Positions 42,219-51,439 are shown, counted from the first letter of the stretch. The stretch: 64,000 nucleotides of DNA from Parasporobacterium sp. (GCA_017459985.1 JAFUBX010000037.1:1-64000); one strand, 5' to 3'. Notes: generated by a model not told the origin, from the letters alone. Numbers and translations: made by a program.

Positions 42219-42240
42219 CAGCCGCTTTCATTGCCTGTTT
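42201..42240 (+). terminator. Hairpin terminator at the end of the filament operon
   Basis: AAGCGGCTG (42201-42209, still within the coding sequence) pairs perfectly with CAGCCGCTT (42219-42227), followed by a broken T-rich tract. Confidence 0.65.
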
Positions 42241-42302
42241 TGGTTACTTTTAGGCGCGCACGCATTTCACTGCACGTGGATCCCGCAGCACGGACGCATC
42301 TG

Positions 42303-42644
42303 TCAGAGTGCAAGGCCGGCCAGCCGGTCTCTTTCTTCCAGAATCTTCTTCAGATACGAATCATAGTCCGCATCTTCCTTTGCCCGGAGGAGCTCCGTCA
42401 TCTCAGAAGCCGGAGTAAAGATCGGGGTGAGCGCCAGATTGCCGAGAACGCCCTTCAGCGCATGGGCCGCTTCGAAAGCAGCCTCTTTGTCATTGGCTTC
42501 AACCGCAGCTTTGAGTTTGTCAAATCCTGCATCCCGGAGGGCCATATTCACCAGCTTCAGATAGAAATCCTCTTTTCCCAGACATCTGGATAACCCTTCC
42601 TCCACATTCGCGCCATATTCTCTTAAAGCATCAATTGTAAGCAT
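42303..42644 (-). CDS. Hpt-domain phosphotransfer protein
   Basis: A 113-residue stand-alone histidine phosphotransfer protein. The phosphorylatable His61 is in AAHALKGVLGNLAL, close to the Hpt signature HxLKG, and flanking helices match a four-helix bundle. The ATG at 42644 has GGAGGG eight bases upstream; a longer frame to 42704 lacks such support. No sensor kinase or response regulator is adjacent, so its partners must be elsewhere. Confidence 0.86.
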   Translation of the reverse strand: MLTIDALREYGANVEEGLSRCLGKEDFYLKLVNMALRDAGFDKLKAAVEANDKEAAFEAAHALKGVLGNLALTPIFTPASEMTELLRAKEDADYDSYLKKILEERDRLAGLAL

Positions 42645-42770
42645 CGTCTGATCCCTCCGTTCTCTTTCCTGACTCAATATATCATAGTTCGCATGCGCCT
42701 TCAACGCTGCAGCGGACTCGATGCTGTTTTAAGGCCATTTCCACGCCATTTCCGCACGGAAAACTGGCAA

Positions 42771-42799
42771 TTGTAAAGAAATGGAGAAAAAAGTATAAT
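42771..42799 (+). promoter_or_regulatory. Promoter of the second carbohydrate-binding protein gene
   Basis: TTGTAA (42771-42776), a 17-base spacer and a perfect TATAAT (42794-42799) lie about 40 bases before the ATG at 42838. Confidence 0.68.
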
Positions 42800-42837
42800 C
42801 AACTCATTATGACGGTCCACAGAAAAGGAGAAGTCAG

Positions 42838-44970
42838 ATGAAGAAGATGAAAAAACGGAATATGATCCTGGCAGCTGTGCTGGGACTGAGTCTGGGGGTC
42901 AGCCTTTTTTCGGGAATAAGGGGAAATGCCGCAGCTGCGCAGGAACTATCTGAACTGCCGGGATATGACAGGGCGATTGCAATCCATGTGCAGGGGCAGG
43001 AAGCCCAGGCAAGATATGCCGCTTCGGATGCCGTACTGTCGGAAGAGGAACTGGCACAGGAACGGATTTCCTTTGACGGGCAGAACCTGAGTCTGGAAAA
43101 GCAGGGAACATATATTCTTTCGGGAGAATTGGAAGGCAGGCTGTTTGTGTCCTCCGCAAAGAAAAAATCGGTGGTTCTGGCGCTGAACGGGCTGAAGGTG
43201 GAAAATAAATCCGGGGAAGCCCTGGAGGTCAAAAAGACCGGAGAGCTTCTGATCTATCTGGTCGGGGGGACGGAAAATGTACTGACCAGCGGGACTCTGG
43301 AAGAGTCAGAGGATGTGGCAGAAGAGGCGGATCCGGGTAATCAGGCGGGATCGGCGAATGAAGCAGGCCAGGCGGGATCGGCGGCCGGGTCAGGCCAGGA
43401 GACCGCCGAAGAGGAAGATCAGCAGGAAGATCCCTCCGGCGGCGCCCTACACTCCCGGGCGGTTACAACGATCCGGGGAGAAGGAAGCCTGACGGTGAAC
43501 GGGTACATCAATAACGGAATCCATGTTTCCGGAGCTCTGACGATCGAGGCGGGAAAGGTCGGGATCGTCTCTGCCAATGACGGAATCAAAGTGAAAGATT
43601 CCTTTATTCTGGATGGAGGGACGGTTCAGATCCAGTCCGGAGGCGATGGGATTCAGGCCAGACGGGACGAAGAGATTGCCGCGCAGGAAGTGAAAGATCC
43701 GGATACCGGCGAGGTAATCCGGGAGGCGGAGCTTGCGTCGGAAGCAGCAGGTGAGATCATGATCAATGGTGGATCTCTGGAGATCGACAGCGACAAGAGC
43801 GGACTTCAGGCGCTTCTTGATATACAGATCTGTGAAGGGAATGTCTCCATGCGCACCGGAAAGGACGGCATCAAATCAGACCGTTCGGTTCAGATCAGCG
43901 GCGGAGAGATCCGGGTTGATACCGATCAGGATGCGGTCTTTGCGGTTGAAAATGTAACCGTGAGCGGCGGAACCCTGGATCTGAAAGCAGAAGGTGAGTA
44001 TAAGCATAAAGCCGGGGAAGGGGAATCCTTCGACGGCCCCTCCGGCAGAAACCGGCAGAATTCCGTCAGCCGGAAAGGCATCAAATCCGACGGCACGATC
44101 ACGATCACGGACGGAACGATCCGGATGGATTGTCCGGACGACGCAATTCACTGTGCAGGACTCCTTCAGATCGCCGGCGGGGACATTCAGATCAGCAGCG
44201 GAGACGACGGCCTCCATTCTGATGTCCAGATCGATTTTCTTGATGGCAATGTGGAGATCCTGGCCAGCTATGAAGGCATAGAGGCCAACCAGATCAATAT
44301 TGCGGGCGGCTCCATTACACTGGCCTCCAATGACGACGGGTTCAATGCCAACGGAGGCAGCAGCTTCGGCGGACCCGGCGGCGGGGAAACGGCCAAAACG
44401 AAGGAAACGCCGAACCTGAATATCTCCGGCGGAGAGGTCTATGTCAATGCCGTGGGAGACGGTCTGGACTCCAACGCCAATATTACGGTCACCGGCGGTA
44501 CGGTAATTGTGGACGGGCCGACCAGCAGCATGAACGGACCCCTGGACGGGGGAACGGAGAACGGCGGCGTGATCCGGATCGCCGGGGGAATGGTGTTTGC
44601 AGGAGGAGCTTCGGGCATGGCGGAGGGATTTTCCTCCAATTCAGAACAATGCTCTTTCCTGATTACGTTCCCGGCATCTTACCCTGCGGGGACCCTGATT
44701 ACGGTGACCGCCCCGGATGGGACGGAGCTGTTCCGCCATACGCCGGCTTCCGGCGGCAATTCGATTGTATTCAGCTGCCCGGAACTGGAGGTGGGAAGTA
44801 CCTGTACCCTGGCCATTGGGGAGTACGTTTTTGAGATTCCGCTGTCCCGGGTGAGCAATTCCCTGCGGGCATCGGCCGATCTGACGGTGACAGAGCGGTC
44901 CGGCGGATCCGGCGGTTTCCCGGGAGGCGGATTTCCGGGAGGCGGATTTCCGGGAGGTCCGGGACGGTAA
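42838..44970 (+). CDS. Secreted Cthe_2159-type carbohydrate-binding protein
   Basis: A 710-residue secreted protein. The signal peptide (about 1-34) is followed by a beta-helix body of the Cthe_2159 family with recurring NDGIKVKDSF, KDGIKSDRSV, GDDGLHSDV and NDDGFNANGGSS turns. A low-complexity acidic insertion (about 160-200, NQAGSANEAGQAGSA type) interrupts it, and the C-terminus is a Gly/Phe/Pro repeat (GGGFPGGGFPGG). Unlike its paralog at 3465-5534 it lacks a C-terminal membrane helix, so it is probably released or held by binding to polysaccharide. It has its own promoter and no VTC neighbour. Confidence 0.85.
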   Translation: MKKMKKRNMILAAVLGLSLGVSLFSGIRGNAAAAQELSELPGYDRAIAIHVQGQEAQARYAASDAVLSEEELAQERISFDGQNLSLEKQGTYILSGELEGRLFVSSAKKKSVVLALNGLKVENKSGEALEVKKTGELLIYLVGGTENVLTSGTLEESEDVAEEADPGNQAGSANEAGQAGSAAGSGQETAEEEDQQEDPSGGALHSRAVTTIRGEGSLTVNGYINNGIHVSGALTIEAGKVGIVSANDGIKVKDSFILDGGTVQIQSGGDGIQARRDEEIAAQEVKDPDTGEVIREAELASEAAGEIMINGGSLEIDSDKSGLQALLDIQICEGNVSMRTGKDGIKSDRSVQISGGEIRVDTDQDAVFAVENVTVSGGTLDLKAEGEYKHKAGEGESFDGPSGRNRQNSVSRKGIKSDGTITITDGTIRMDCPDDAIHCAGLLQIAGGDIQISSGDDGLHSDVQIDFLDGNVEILASYEGIEANQINIAGGSITLASNDDGFNANGGSSFGGPGGGETAKTKETPNLNISGGEVYVNAVGDGLDSNANITVTGGTVIVDGPTSSMNGPLDGGTENGGVIRIAGGMVFAGGASGMAEGFSSNSEQCSFLITFPASYPAGTLITVTAPDGTELFRHTPASGGNSIVFSCPELEVGSTCTLAIGEYVFEIPLSRVSNSLRASADLTVTERSGGSGGFPGGGFPGGGFPGGPGR

Positions 44971-44991
44971 CATGATCCGGGACTGACAAGG

Positions 44992-45018
44992 AAGTCCTTC
45001 AGATAAGGAAGGACTTTT
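44992..45018 (+). terminator. Weak hairpin terminator
   Basis: AAGTCCTT (44992-44999) pairs with AAGGACTT (45009-45016), followed by only two more T residues, between the surface-protein gene and sfsA. Confidence 0.4.
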
Positions 45019-45082
45019 CGGATGAGGAAACGACCTTTCGGATGATGGGAAAGACCTGGAACTATGTGGGAGGAATCTGGCA

Positions 45083-45873
45083 ATGAAATATGACAATATT
45101 GTGCCCGGAATATTCCGAAAACGTATCAACCGGTTTGTCGCCATCGTGGAAATCGACGGGAAGGAAGAATCGGTTCATGTAAAAAATACCGGCCGGTGCC
45201 GGGAATTGCTGCAGGATGGGGTAAAGGCTTCGCTGCAGAAATGCAGCAATCCCTCCCGGAAGACCCGCTACGATCTGATTGCTGTTTACAGGGAAGGATG
45301 CGGCTGGGTTAATCTCGACAGCCAGGCCTGCAATCAGGTGGTCCGGGAATGGCTGGAGGCCGGGAATCAACAAGTATCTTTAGAAACGCGGGGCTCCAGG
45401 AATCAACAAGTGCCTTCGGAAACGCGGGGCTTTGGAGCGCCCTTCTCCCTCTTTCCGGGAATCAGCTTTCTGAAACCGGAGTATTCCTATGGCAGGTCCC
45501 GGGTGGATTTCTATCTGGAATGTGCAGAACGCAGGATCCTTATAGAAGTAAAAGGCTGTACCCTGGCGATCGGCGGACGGGGATATTTTCCGGATGCGCC
45601 GACCGAGCGGGGTGTAAAGCATCTGCAGGAACTGGTCAGCGCCGGAAAGGAAGGATATGAGTCCTATGTGGCTTTTGTGATTGCCATCCCGGCGTCCGCA
45701 GGGTCTATCCGAATGACAGGACCCACCCGGAATTCGGAGCCGCATTGCGAAGGGCCGTGCAGGAAGGAGTGAAGATCCTGTATCTGACCTGCGATGTTTC
45801 CGCGGATGAGCTGAAGATCTCCGGCGCAGAGCTCTGCCAGGAAGTGCCATTTACAGAGCCGGAACCAACATGA
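45083..45873 (+). pseudogene. sfsA: SfsA homolog interrupted by a frameshift
   Basis: SfsA is a nuclease-like protein linked to sugar-fermentation control. The first frame (45083-45772) encodes a typical SfsA up to the stretch YESYVAFVIAIP, then reads nonsense. The correct C-terminus (GVRRVYPNDRTHPEFGAAL, then AVQEGVKILYLTCDVS) continues in another frame from about 45691 to TGA at 45871. A single missing base near 45690 explains this. A sequencing error is equally possible. Residues 95-118 are two 12-residue repeats (NQQVSLETRGSR and NQQVPSETRGFG; 36-bp units at 45365-45436) not expected in the family. Confidence 0.85.
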
Positions 45874-46459
45874 TCACGGCCCATTATGGAGTTACGGGCA
45901 ATTTCTGGCGTATGTGCACCTTGAGCGGGCGCCTTTCTGAAATAACGGATACAAATCCGCCGGCGTCTGGCTCAGGCGTATCCGCCTAAGGTGCACTTTA
46001 GCCAACGGCGGAAGGTCGGGTATGGAGTTTACAGGCTTTTTCTGAAATCACCTTCCGGGTTTTCAATGATTTGCCCGGAAAACGGAAGGTGACGTGTGGA
46101 ATTTACAGGCTTTTTCTGAATTTACCTTCCGAATTATATTTCTTGTATCGGCAGAATCACTATATTTGCAAATAGTTTAATCTGCAGCAAAGGCGATCAG
46201 GAAACGGCAGAACGATTGCCGCTGACTGCCCGTACAAAAGCCATGGCGATCCTGGCGAATATCTTTTCAAAGCCATGACGGTCACAGTCCATTGCCTCTA
46301 TATTAAGAAGTGGTTGTTTTGAGGATACTAAATATCCTCATACGGAGGTCCTTCGTAAAATGAGACAGCCGATAATATCCTCAGATCTGCGGACTTGGAT
46401 ATCTGCGGATGTTTTTTATCCTCAATTGAGACGAACTGACATTCTGAGGATAATCAGCG
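45874..46459. other. Gene-free repeat region before the integrase remnant
   Basis: This stretch holds sequence shared with 26400-26463 (ACGGATACAAA..CCG..GGCTCAG), two GGAAGGT hairpins (46010-46130), about 190 bases without recognisable features, and then the GAGGATA/TATCCTC palindromes from 46321 onward. Confidence 0.65.
46010..46130. repeat. Two tandem GGAAGGT/ACCTTCC hairpins
   Basis: Units at 46010-46056 and 46084-46130, both 47 nt, start 74 bases apart. The pair and the linker (ATGATTTGCCCGGAAAAC) closely match 270-390. Confidence 0.88.
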
Positions 46460-46506
46460 ATGTCTCAATTTTTTGAATATTCATATAGAGGATATTCACT
46501 ATCCTC
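46321..46506. repeat. GAGGATA/TATCCTC palindromes
   Basis: Inverted pairs are seen at 46321-46339 (GAGGATA with TATCCTC), 46417-46452 (TATCCTCA with TGAGGATA) and 46488-46506 (GAGGATA with TATCCTC), plus a lone TATCCTCA at 46376. The last pair lies inside the start of the integrase-remnant frame. A diverged relative, TTCACTATCCTTAAATGA, is near 482. Confidence 0.7.
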
Positions 46507-46852
46507 AAATGATGAATTTGAATGGCAGAAGGAACAGAACAGAATTCTTTCTTGCAAGGAAACGTGGATATTTCCTAACACCAGAGGCACGATGACAAAC
46601 TACAACAATGTTGATGTCTGTATTGCTAACATTGTTAAGAACATCAATGCAGATGGTATTGATTTTAAACCGTTCTCTGTACATGCCTTTAGGGATACGT
46701 TCGCGACCAGGTGCATTGAACAGGGAATGCAGCCACAGACTCTGAAAACAATCTTGGGCCACAGTAGTTTAAAGATGACAATGGACTTATACGCGCATGT
46801 TATGCCAAACACAAAGGCGGAGGAACTCAGTAAAACCAATATCGCAATGTGA
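46460..46852 (+). pseudogene. Truncated tyrosine recombinase (integrase) remnant
   Basis: The 130-residue frame contains only the C-terminal catalytic end of a phage/ICE-type tyrosine recombinase: FSVHAFRDTFATRCIE (HxxR), ILGHSSLKMTMDLYAHVM (second His and nucleophile Tyr). The N-terminal domain and first catalytic Arg are missing, and the first 17 or so residues are translated palindrome sequence, so the gene has been cut at the repeat. After the TGA the same frame stays open for 37 more codons to TAG at 46964. The base composition is more AT-rich than its neighbours, consistent with acquired DNA. It lies about 200 bases before tRNA-Leu. Confidence 0.85.
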
Positions 46853-47054
46853 TTTTCCAGTACCCCACAAAGTACCCCACAAAGTACCCCCATTTACCTC
46901 ATAAACAGGGAAGAAATTGAAAGACGGTACAACGAAGTAATTCGAGATAAGATGAAATCATTATAGCGTGATTTTTCCTTTAAATTCAACGTTTATCGAC
47001 ATTTTAAAAATCGCTTGACAAACAAAGACGCAACGTGATAAAATGACGTCACTT

Positions 47055-47138
47055 GCGGATATGGCGGAATAGGCAGACGCGCATGGTTCAGGTCCATGTG
47101 AGGTAACACTCATGCAGGTTCAACTCCTGTTATCCGCA
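47055..47138 (+). tRNA. tRNA-Leu (anticodon CAG)
   Basis: An 84-nt cloverleaf with a long variable arm. The acceptor stem pairs GCGGATA (47055-47061) with TATCCGC (47131-47137), with A as discriminator. The anticodon arm is CATGG-TTCAGGT-CCATG, giving anticodon CAG, and the T-arm contains GGTTCAACTCC. CCA is not encoded. A terminator follows directly. Confidence 0.95.
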
Positions 47139-47141
47139 GTG

Positions 47142-47172
47142 AAAATCGTCAGAGTTTCTCTGGCGATTTTTT
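47142..47172 (+). terminator. Terminator after tRNA-Leu
   Basis: AAAATCGTCAGAG pairs with CTCTGGCGATTTT around a 3-nt loop, and the right arm runs into a T6 tract. Confidence 0.88.
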
Positions 47173-47656
47173 GTTGCCGGAAAGCATAGACCACCAGGAA
47201 GCAGCTGCCATCTGTAAGAATCCTGGTCACGACCACCAGCTATGAGGATGGTTTGATTACGCCCTTCCGGGCACTGTTGTTCCGCTGTTTAAAGGCGGTT
47301 TGAAGAGCCGGCATTGTGCTACTGGATGGATTGCATGCCGCCTTGAAGGTAGCTCTTCTAACATTTTATGTGTCACTTCTGATCCTGCTATTCTGGTATT
47401 TCTTCTGCGCCCTGGCTTTTATATGAAAACCAGGAGCATTTCTCACAAAATGCCCCCGAGATGCCCCCTTCGTGAGAAAAGAGCAGCAAGTTAAAACTAT
47501 TCATAGTTTTGCGAGGGGATTCTGTTACTCCAGGCGTCGCTTCAGGCATCTGTTAGTCTCCTCAGCTACCACTGATGGATTAATAGCTGTTTTATTTAAA
47601 TCTTGACAGCCGGAACAACATTGCGTAAAACTTGTCACAAAGGATGGGGCAGACAG
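47173..47656. other. Gene-free stretch with small hairpins
   Basis: No gene is supported. A 64-codon frame at 47300 has no ribosome site and no protein-like character. Small palindromes are visible: AAAACTA-TTCA-TAGTTTT at 47493-47510, a TTCTCAC/GTGAGAA pair around 47433-47477, and GAAGAGC/GCTCTTC between about 47300 and 47361. Together with the neighbouring integrase remnant this may be decayed mobile-element DNA. A promoter lies at 47603-47631. Confidence 0.55.
47603..47631 (+). promoter_or_regulatory. Promoter of the YdcF-like gene
   Basis: A perfect TTGACA (47603-47608) is followed after 17 bases by TAAAAC (47626-47631). The ATG at 47657 lies about 20 bases past the predicted transcription start. 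Confidence 0.55.
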
Positions 47657-48766
47657 ATGAGGCACAGTGTCGCGAAAAATGAATCGGCATCGAACGCCGT
47701 AAAGGAAGGACCGGCAGTCGGAGAAGGGCCGGCAGCCGGAAGAACACATACCGTGCAGGGGAATCCGGTCGCAAAAGTGCCGTTGGCGATGGTAAGATGG
47801 CTGGTCGCGGGACTTCTGACTATAGCAATGGTGCTGATCACAGCCTGCGGGACCGGTGATGAAACCGGACAGATGCATGTTCAGACAAACCGGACGGAAA
47901 TCAGTACGGATCCGGTGGCGGATCTGCATGCAGATACTCCTGCTGCGACCGAACAGGAAAGCACAGATCCTGGAATGGCGCTGGTCAGTCGGCTGATTGC
48001 GGCATATGAGAGCGGAGCAAGATCCCGGGAACTGAATCCGATATTAAATGAGCTGAAGCAGCAGGATGCGGAACTGGCCGGGAAATGGCAGCAGATCCTT
48101 AGTTATTGGGAAGAGGTGAACGAGCCCGGTTTCACGAATGTTCCGAAAGACGTGTCAGCGAAGACCACCGCCAATGATCCGGCGGATCCGCTGCCGGCGG
48201 ATCTCCCGGCGGATGACAGCCTGTGCCTGATCGTGCTGGGGTTTGGGCTGAAAAGCGACGGGTCGATGCGGCCGGAACTGATCGATCGGCTGGAGACAGC
48301 GCTTGCCTGTGCAGAGCAATATCCGAATGCCCGGATCCTGGTGACGGGAGGCGGCACCGCATCCAAAAATCCGGAAGCCACGGAGGCGGATTCCATGGCA
48401 GAATGGCTGGTTTCAAAAGGCGTAACAAAGCAGCGGATCCTCATCGAAAACCGCTCCCGGACCACCGCCGAGAATGCCGCATACTCCGGAGAACTTCTTC
48501 GCAGGGAAGCTTCGGGCGTCCGCAGCACAGCGATCATCACCAGCGATTATCATGTTCCGCTGGGATGCCTTTTGTTTGAATCCTGGTTTGTGCTCACTTC
48601 CGGCAGCGGGGAACCGGATATCCAGGTCTCATCCAACGCCGCCTGCTTAGCCGGAACCTACGAGTTCACGGTCCGGGATCAGGCGAACTGGCTCCGGAAT
48701 CTGATCACATTGGAACTTATCAATAACAGACAGCTGCCGCCGGCAGCGGAAGGGAATGGAAAATGA
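47657..48766 (+). CDS. YdcF-like (DUF218) lipoprotein
   Basis: A 369-residue protein. After an unusually long N-terminal extension (about 45 residues), a hydrophobic segment WLVAGLLTIAMVLITAC ends in a lipobox-like TAC-G, so it is probably an exported lipoprotein. A linker and a helical region follow. The C-terminal half is a DUF218 domain: LCLIVLGFGLKSDGSM, ARILVTGGGTASKNPEATEAD, ILIENRSRTTAENA and IITSDYH. Such proteins act on cell-envelope precursors or vancomycin-related phenotypes in some bacteria; the reaction is unknown. It overlaps the mscS gene by four bases. Confidence 0.8.
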   Translation: MRHSVAKNESASNAVKEGPAVGEGPAAGRTHTVQGNPVAKVPLAMVRWLVAGLLTIAMVLITACGTGDETGQMHVQTNRTEISTDPVADLHADTPAATEQESTDPGMALVSRLIAAYESGARSRELNPILNELKQQDAELAGKWQQILSYWEEVNEPGFTNVPKDVSAKTTANDPADPLPADLPADDSLCLIVLGFGLKSDGSMRPELIDRLETALACAEQYPNARILVTGGGTASKNPEATEADSMAEWLVSKGVTKQRILIENRSRTTAENAAYSGELLRREASGVRSTAIITSDYHVPLGCLLFESWFVLTSGSGEPDIQVSSNAACLAGTYEFTVRDQANWLRNLITLELINNRQLPPAAEGNGK

Positions 48767-49566
48767 ATGAATTTTTAGATCACGCAGCAGCGCTGCTGAC
48801 ACAGGCCGCGGGAAGGATCATTATTGCGATCCTGATATTTATCATTGGCAGACTGATCATCAAATGGATCCTGAAATTTCTGGATAAATCAAGATTTCTG
48901 AATAAACTGGATCCTACCGTCAGGACCTTTATCCGGAGTTTCGCGCGGATCGGACTGTATGTGATCCTTGTGATCTCCCTGATCGGGGTTCTGGGAGTCC
49001 CCATGGCATCCATCGTGACCGTCCTGGCCTCCTGCGGTGTGGCCGTCGGTCTGGCTTTGCAGGGAGCCCTGAGCAACCTGGCAGGCGGGATCATGCTGCT
49101 GATCTTCCGGCCCTTCCGGGTCGGGGATTATATTTCCGCCGCAGGGGAAGAAGGCACGGTAAAGGAAGTGACCCTGTTCTATACCATCATCAATACTGTG
49201 GATAATAAGCAGGTCACCATTCCGAACGGGACCCTGATGGGTGCCAATGTAACCAATGTTTCCGCCGAGGATACCCGCAGGGTGGATCTGAGTTTCAATA
49301 TCGCCGCAGCCAATGAGATCGAAAAGGTGCAGGAGGTCATGCTGAAGGTCGCAAAAGCCAATCCGGACGTGATCAATACACCGGCAGAGCCGTTTGCCGC
49401 ACCGGTGGAAGGCGTTCCGGGAGGATTGAAATATGCGGTGCGTGTCTGGACGGTGAAGGAGAAATACTGGGATGTCTATAATGCGCTGATGAAGGATATT
49501 TCCACCGCGCTGGCAGAGGCCGGCATCGGAGGACCGCTGACCCACATCCAAATGGAAGAGAAATAA
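48763..49566 (+). CDS. Small-conductance mechanosensitive channel (MscS family)
   Basis: A 267-residue MscS-type channel that opens on membrane tension to release solutes. Three N-terminal helices end in the pore-lining TM3 VLASCGVAVGLALQGALSNLAGG, and the beta domain contains GTVKEVTLFYTIINTVDNKQV and IPNGTLM, as in E. coli MscS. Length and order are typical. It is coupled to the YdcF-like gene by ATGA overlap. Confidence 0.95.
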   Translation: MNEFLDHAAALLTQAAGRIIIAILIFIIGRLIIKWILKFLDKSRFLNKLDPTVRTFIRSFARIGLYVILVISLIGVLGVPMASIVTVLASCGVAVGLALQGALSNLAGGIMLLIFRPFRVGDYISAAGEEGTVKEVTLFYTIINTVDNKQVTIPNGTLMGANVTNVSAEDTRRVDLSFNIAAANEIEKVQEVMLKVAKANPDVINTPAEPFAAPVEGVPGGLKYAVRVWTVKEKYWDVYNALMKDISTALAEAGIGGPLTHIQMEEK

Positions 49567-49620
49567 CCGGCCGGAAGAAGAACCGGACCGGGGAGAGAAC
49601 AGATAAAGGAGAGACGATTT

Positions 49621-50472
49621 ATGGGAACGGATTCCGGAATCCTGAAACCGGAGGATTATGTGGAGCCCCGCTGTGTTCTGTGTGAGGAACCCTATGGGGC
49701 GGAAAAGCAGGTCAGAAGCATCCCGCAGCGCAGAGTCATCGAGAAGATGGATGACTACATGAGCCGGAGGGATTATGACGGAGCGGAACGGCACCTTCTG
49801 TACTGGCTGGAGGAGGCCAGACTGGGAGGCGATCTGCGGGGGGAACTGCTGGTCAGAAATGAGCTGGTGGGGCACTACCGCAAAGTCTCCAATAAAGAAG
49901 CTGCATTTGAACATGCGGAGAAAGCCCTTCGTCTGCTGGAGGAACTGGAGTTTGACGGAACGATCAGTTCCGGTACGACCTACACCAATGTGGCAACCGC
50001 CTGCAATGCATTCGGAGAAAACGAACGCTCCCTGGAACTGTTCGAAAAGGCCCGGGAAGTCTATGAGTCCGCGCCGCGGACTTCGCCGGAGCTGCTAGGC
50101 GGTCTGTACAACAATCTGGCGCTGGTCCTGGCTGCCCTGAAGCGTTATCAGGAGGCGGCGTCCTATTATGAGAAGGCCCTTTTGGTGATGGCAAAGGTGC
50201 CCGGCGGAGAGCTGGAGCAGGCGATCACCTATATCAATATGGCCAATGCGGTCGAAGCCGAGCAGGGAGCTGAAGAAGCGGAACCGTTGATCAGTCAGTA
50301 TATGGAACAGGCCTATCAGCTTCTGGACACCTCCAAAGCGCCGAGAGACGGATATTATGCCTTCGTATGTGAGAAATGCGCACCGGCATTTTCCTGGTAC
50401 GGGTATTTTATGCAGGCGGAAGAGCTGAATCACAGAGCAGAGGAGATCTACCGGACAAACCGGGAACAGTGA
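49621..50472 (+). CDS. Tetratricopeptide-repeat protein
   Basis: A 283-residue soluble protein of helical TPR repeats. The N-terminus has one CxxC (CVLCEEPYG). At least four TPR-like units follow, including NEKERSL-type sequences such as ERSLELFEKAREVYES, LYNNLALVLAALKRYQEAASYYEKAL and ITYINMANAVEAEQG. It ends 13 bases before the DUF4037 gene, with which it is probably co-transcribed. It likely mediates protein contacts; targets are unknown. Confidence 0.8.
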   Translation: MGTDSGILKPEDYVEPRCVLCEEPYGAEKQVRSIPQRRVIEKMDDYMSRRDYDGAERHLLYWLEEARLGGDLRGELLVRNELVGHYRKVSNKEAAFEHAEKALRLLEELEFDGTISSGTTYTNVATACNAFGENERSLELFEKAREVYESAPRTSPELLGGLYNNLALVLAALKRYQEAASYYEKALLVMAKVPGGELEQAITYINMANAVEAEQGAEEAEPLISQYMEQAYQLLDTSKAPRDGYYAFVCEKCAPAFSWYGYFMQAEELNHRAEEIYRTNREQ

Positions 50473-50485
50473 GGATGGATCAGCG

Positions 50486-51424
50486 ATGAAAGGACTGGAA
50501 CTTTCAAGGGAATTCTTCGAAGAATACGGAAAAGGGATGCTGGAGGAATTTGCGCAGCTTACACCCTATCTGGCCGTGGGGCTTACGGGCAGCGGATCCG
50601 AATGCTTCGGGTATGACGATGAGACCTCGCAGGATCATGATTTTGAACCGGGGTTCTGCATCTTTCTTCCGGGGGAAGAGGTCGTGGACCGCAAAAGCGC
50701 CTTTTTGCTGGAGCGGGCATATGCCAGGCTGCCCAAAGAATTCAAGGGATACCGGCGCTCTGCCATGCAACCGGTGGGCGGAGCCAGACACGGAGTCCTG
50801 CGGATCCCGGAATTTCTGCAGGAAAAGACCGGGTCGCCGGACGGCGTCTTATCGCCGGAAGAATGGATGCGCCTTCCCGGCTATTCCCTTGCGGAAGCCA
50901 CCAACGGGGAGATCTTCTTTGACAATTACGGAGAACTGACCCGGATCCGGGCTTCCCTGGCATTTTATCCGGAGGATGTCTTCCGGAAGAAGCTGGCGGG
51001 ACATCTGCTGCTGATGGCCCAGTCCGGCCAGTACAATTATCAGCGGTGCCTCCGGCATGGAGAAGCGGGAGCTGCACAGCTGGCGGTATTTGAATTCGCT
51101 GTCCATACCATGGAGGCGATCTTTCTCCTGAACCGCCGGTATGCTCCTTATTATAAATGGAGCTTCCGGGCGCTCAGAGAGCAGGAACGGCTTTCCATAC
51201 AGGCAGAGCTTCTGGAATATCTGATCACTACGGATAATCAGGAGGAGACCGCAGAGGAGAAATATAATGTGATCGAAGGGATCGCCGCGGATCTCATTGA
51301 GGAACTGATGGAGCAGGATCTGACAAAGGCGGTCTGCGGCGATCTGGAAAAGCATGCCTATTCCGTCAATGATTCCATTGCGGATCCCGGGATACGCAAT
51401 CTGCATATCCTGGCCGCGGTATAA
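50486..51424 (+). CDS. DUF4037 nucleotidyltransferase-like protein
   Basis: A 312-residue protein. The N-terminal part has the nucleotidyltransferase-type pattern VGLTGSGSECFGYDDETSQDHDFE, with Gly-Ser followed by two acidic residues (DxD-like, QDHD). The rest is helical, as in DUF4037 proteins, which have no proven substrate. The start is supported by GAGGATGG. It follows the TPR gene by 13 bases and precedes an NrdG-like activase by 15. Confidence 0.83.
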   Translation: MKGLELSREFFEEYGKGMLEEFAQLTPYLAVGLTGSGSECFGYDDETSQDHDFEPGFCIFLPGEEVVDRKSAFLLERAYARLPKEFKGYRRSAMQPVGGARHGVLRIPEFLQEKTGSPDGVLSPEEWMRLPGYSLAEATNGEIFFDNYGELTRIRASLAFYPEDVFRKKLAGHLLLMAQSGQYNYQRCLRHGEAGAAQLAVFEFAVHTMEAIFLLNRRYAPYYKWSFRALREQERLSIQAELLEYLITTDNQEETAEEKYNVIEGIAADLIEELMEQDLTKAVCGDLEKHAYSVNDSIADPGIRNLHILAAV

Positions 51425-51439
51425 CCAAAGGAGAGAATT

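Noticed and set aside
47300-47494. 64-codon ORF after tRNA-Leu
   Set aside because: No ribosome site, no protein-like pattern, and it runs through small palindromes.
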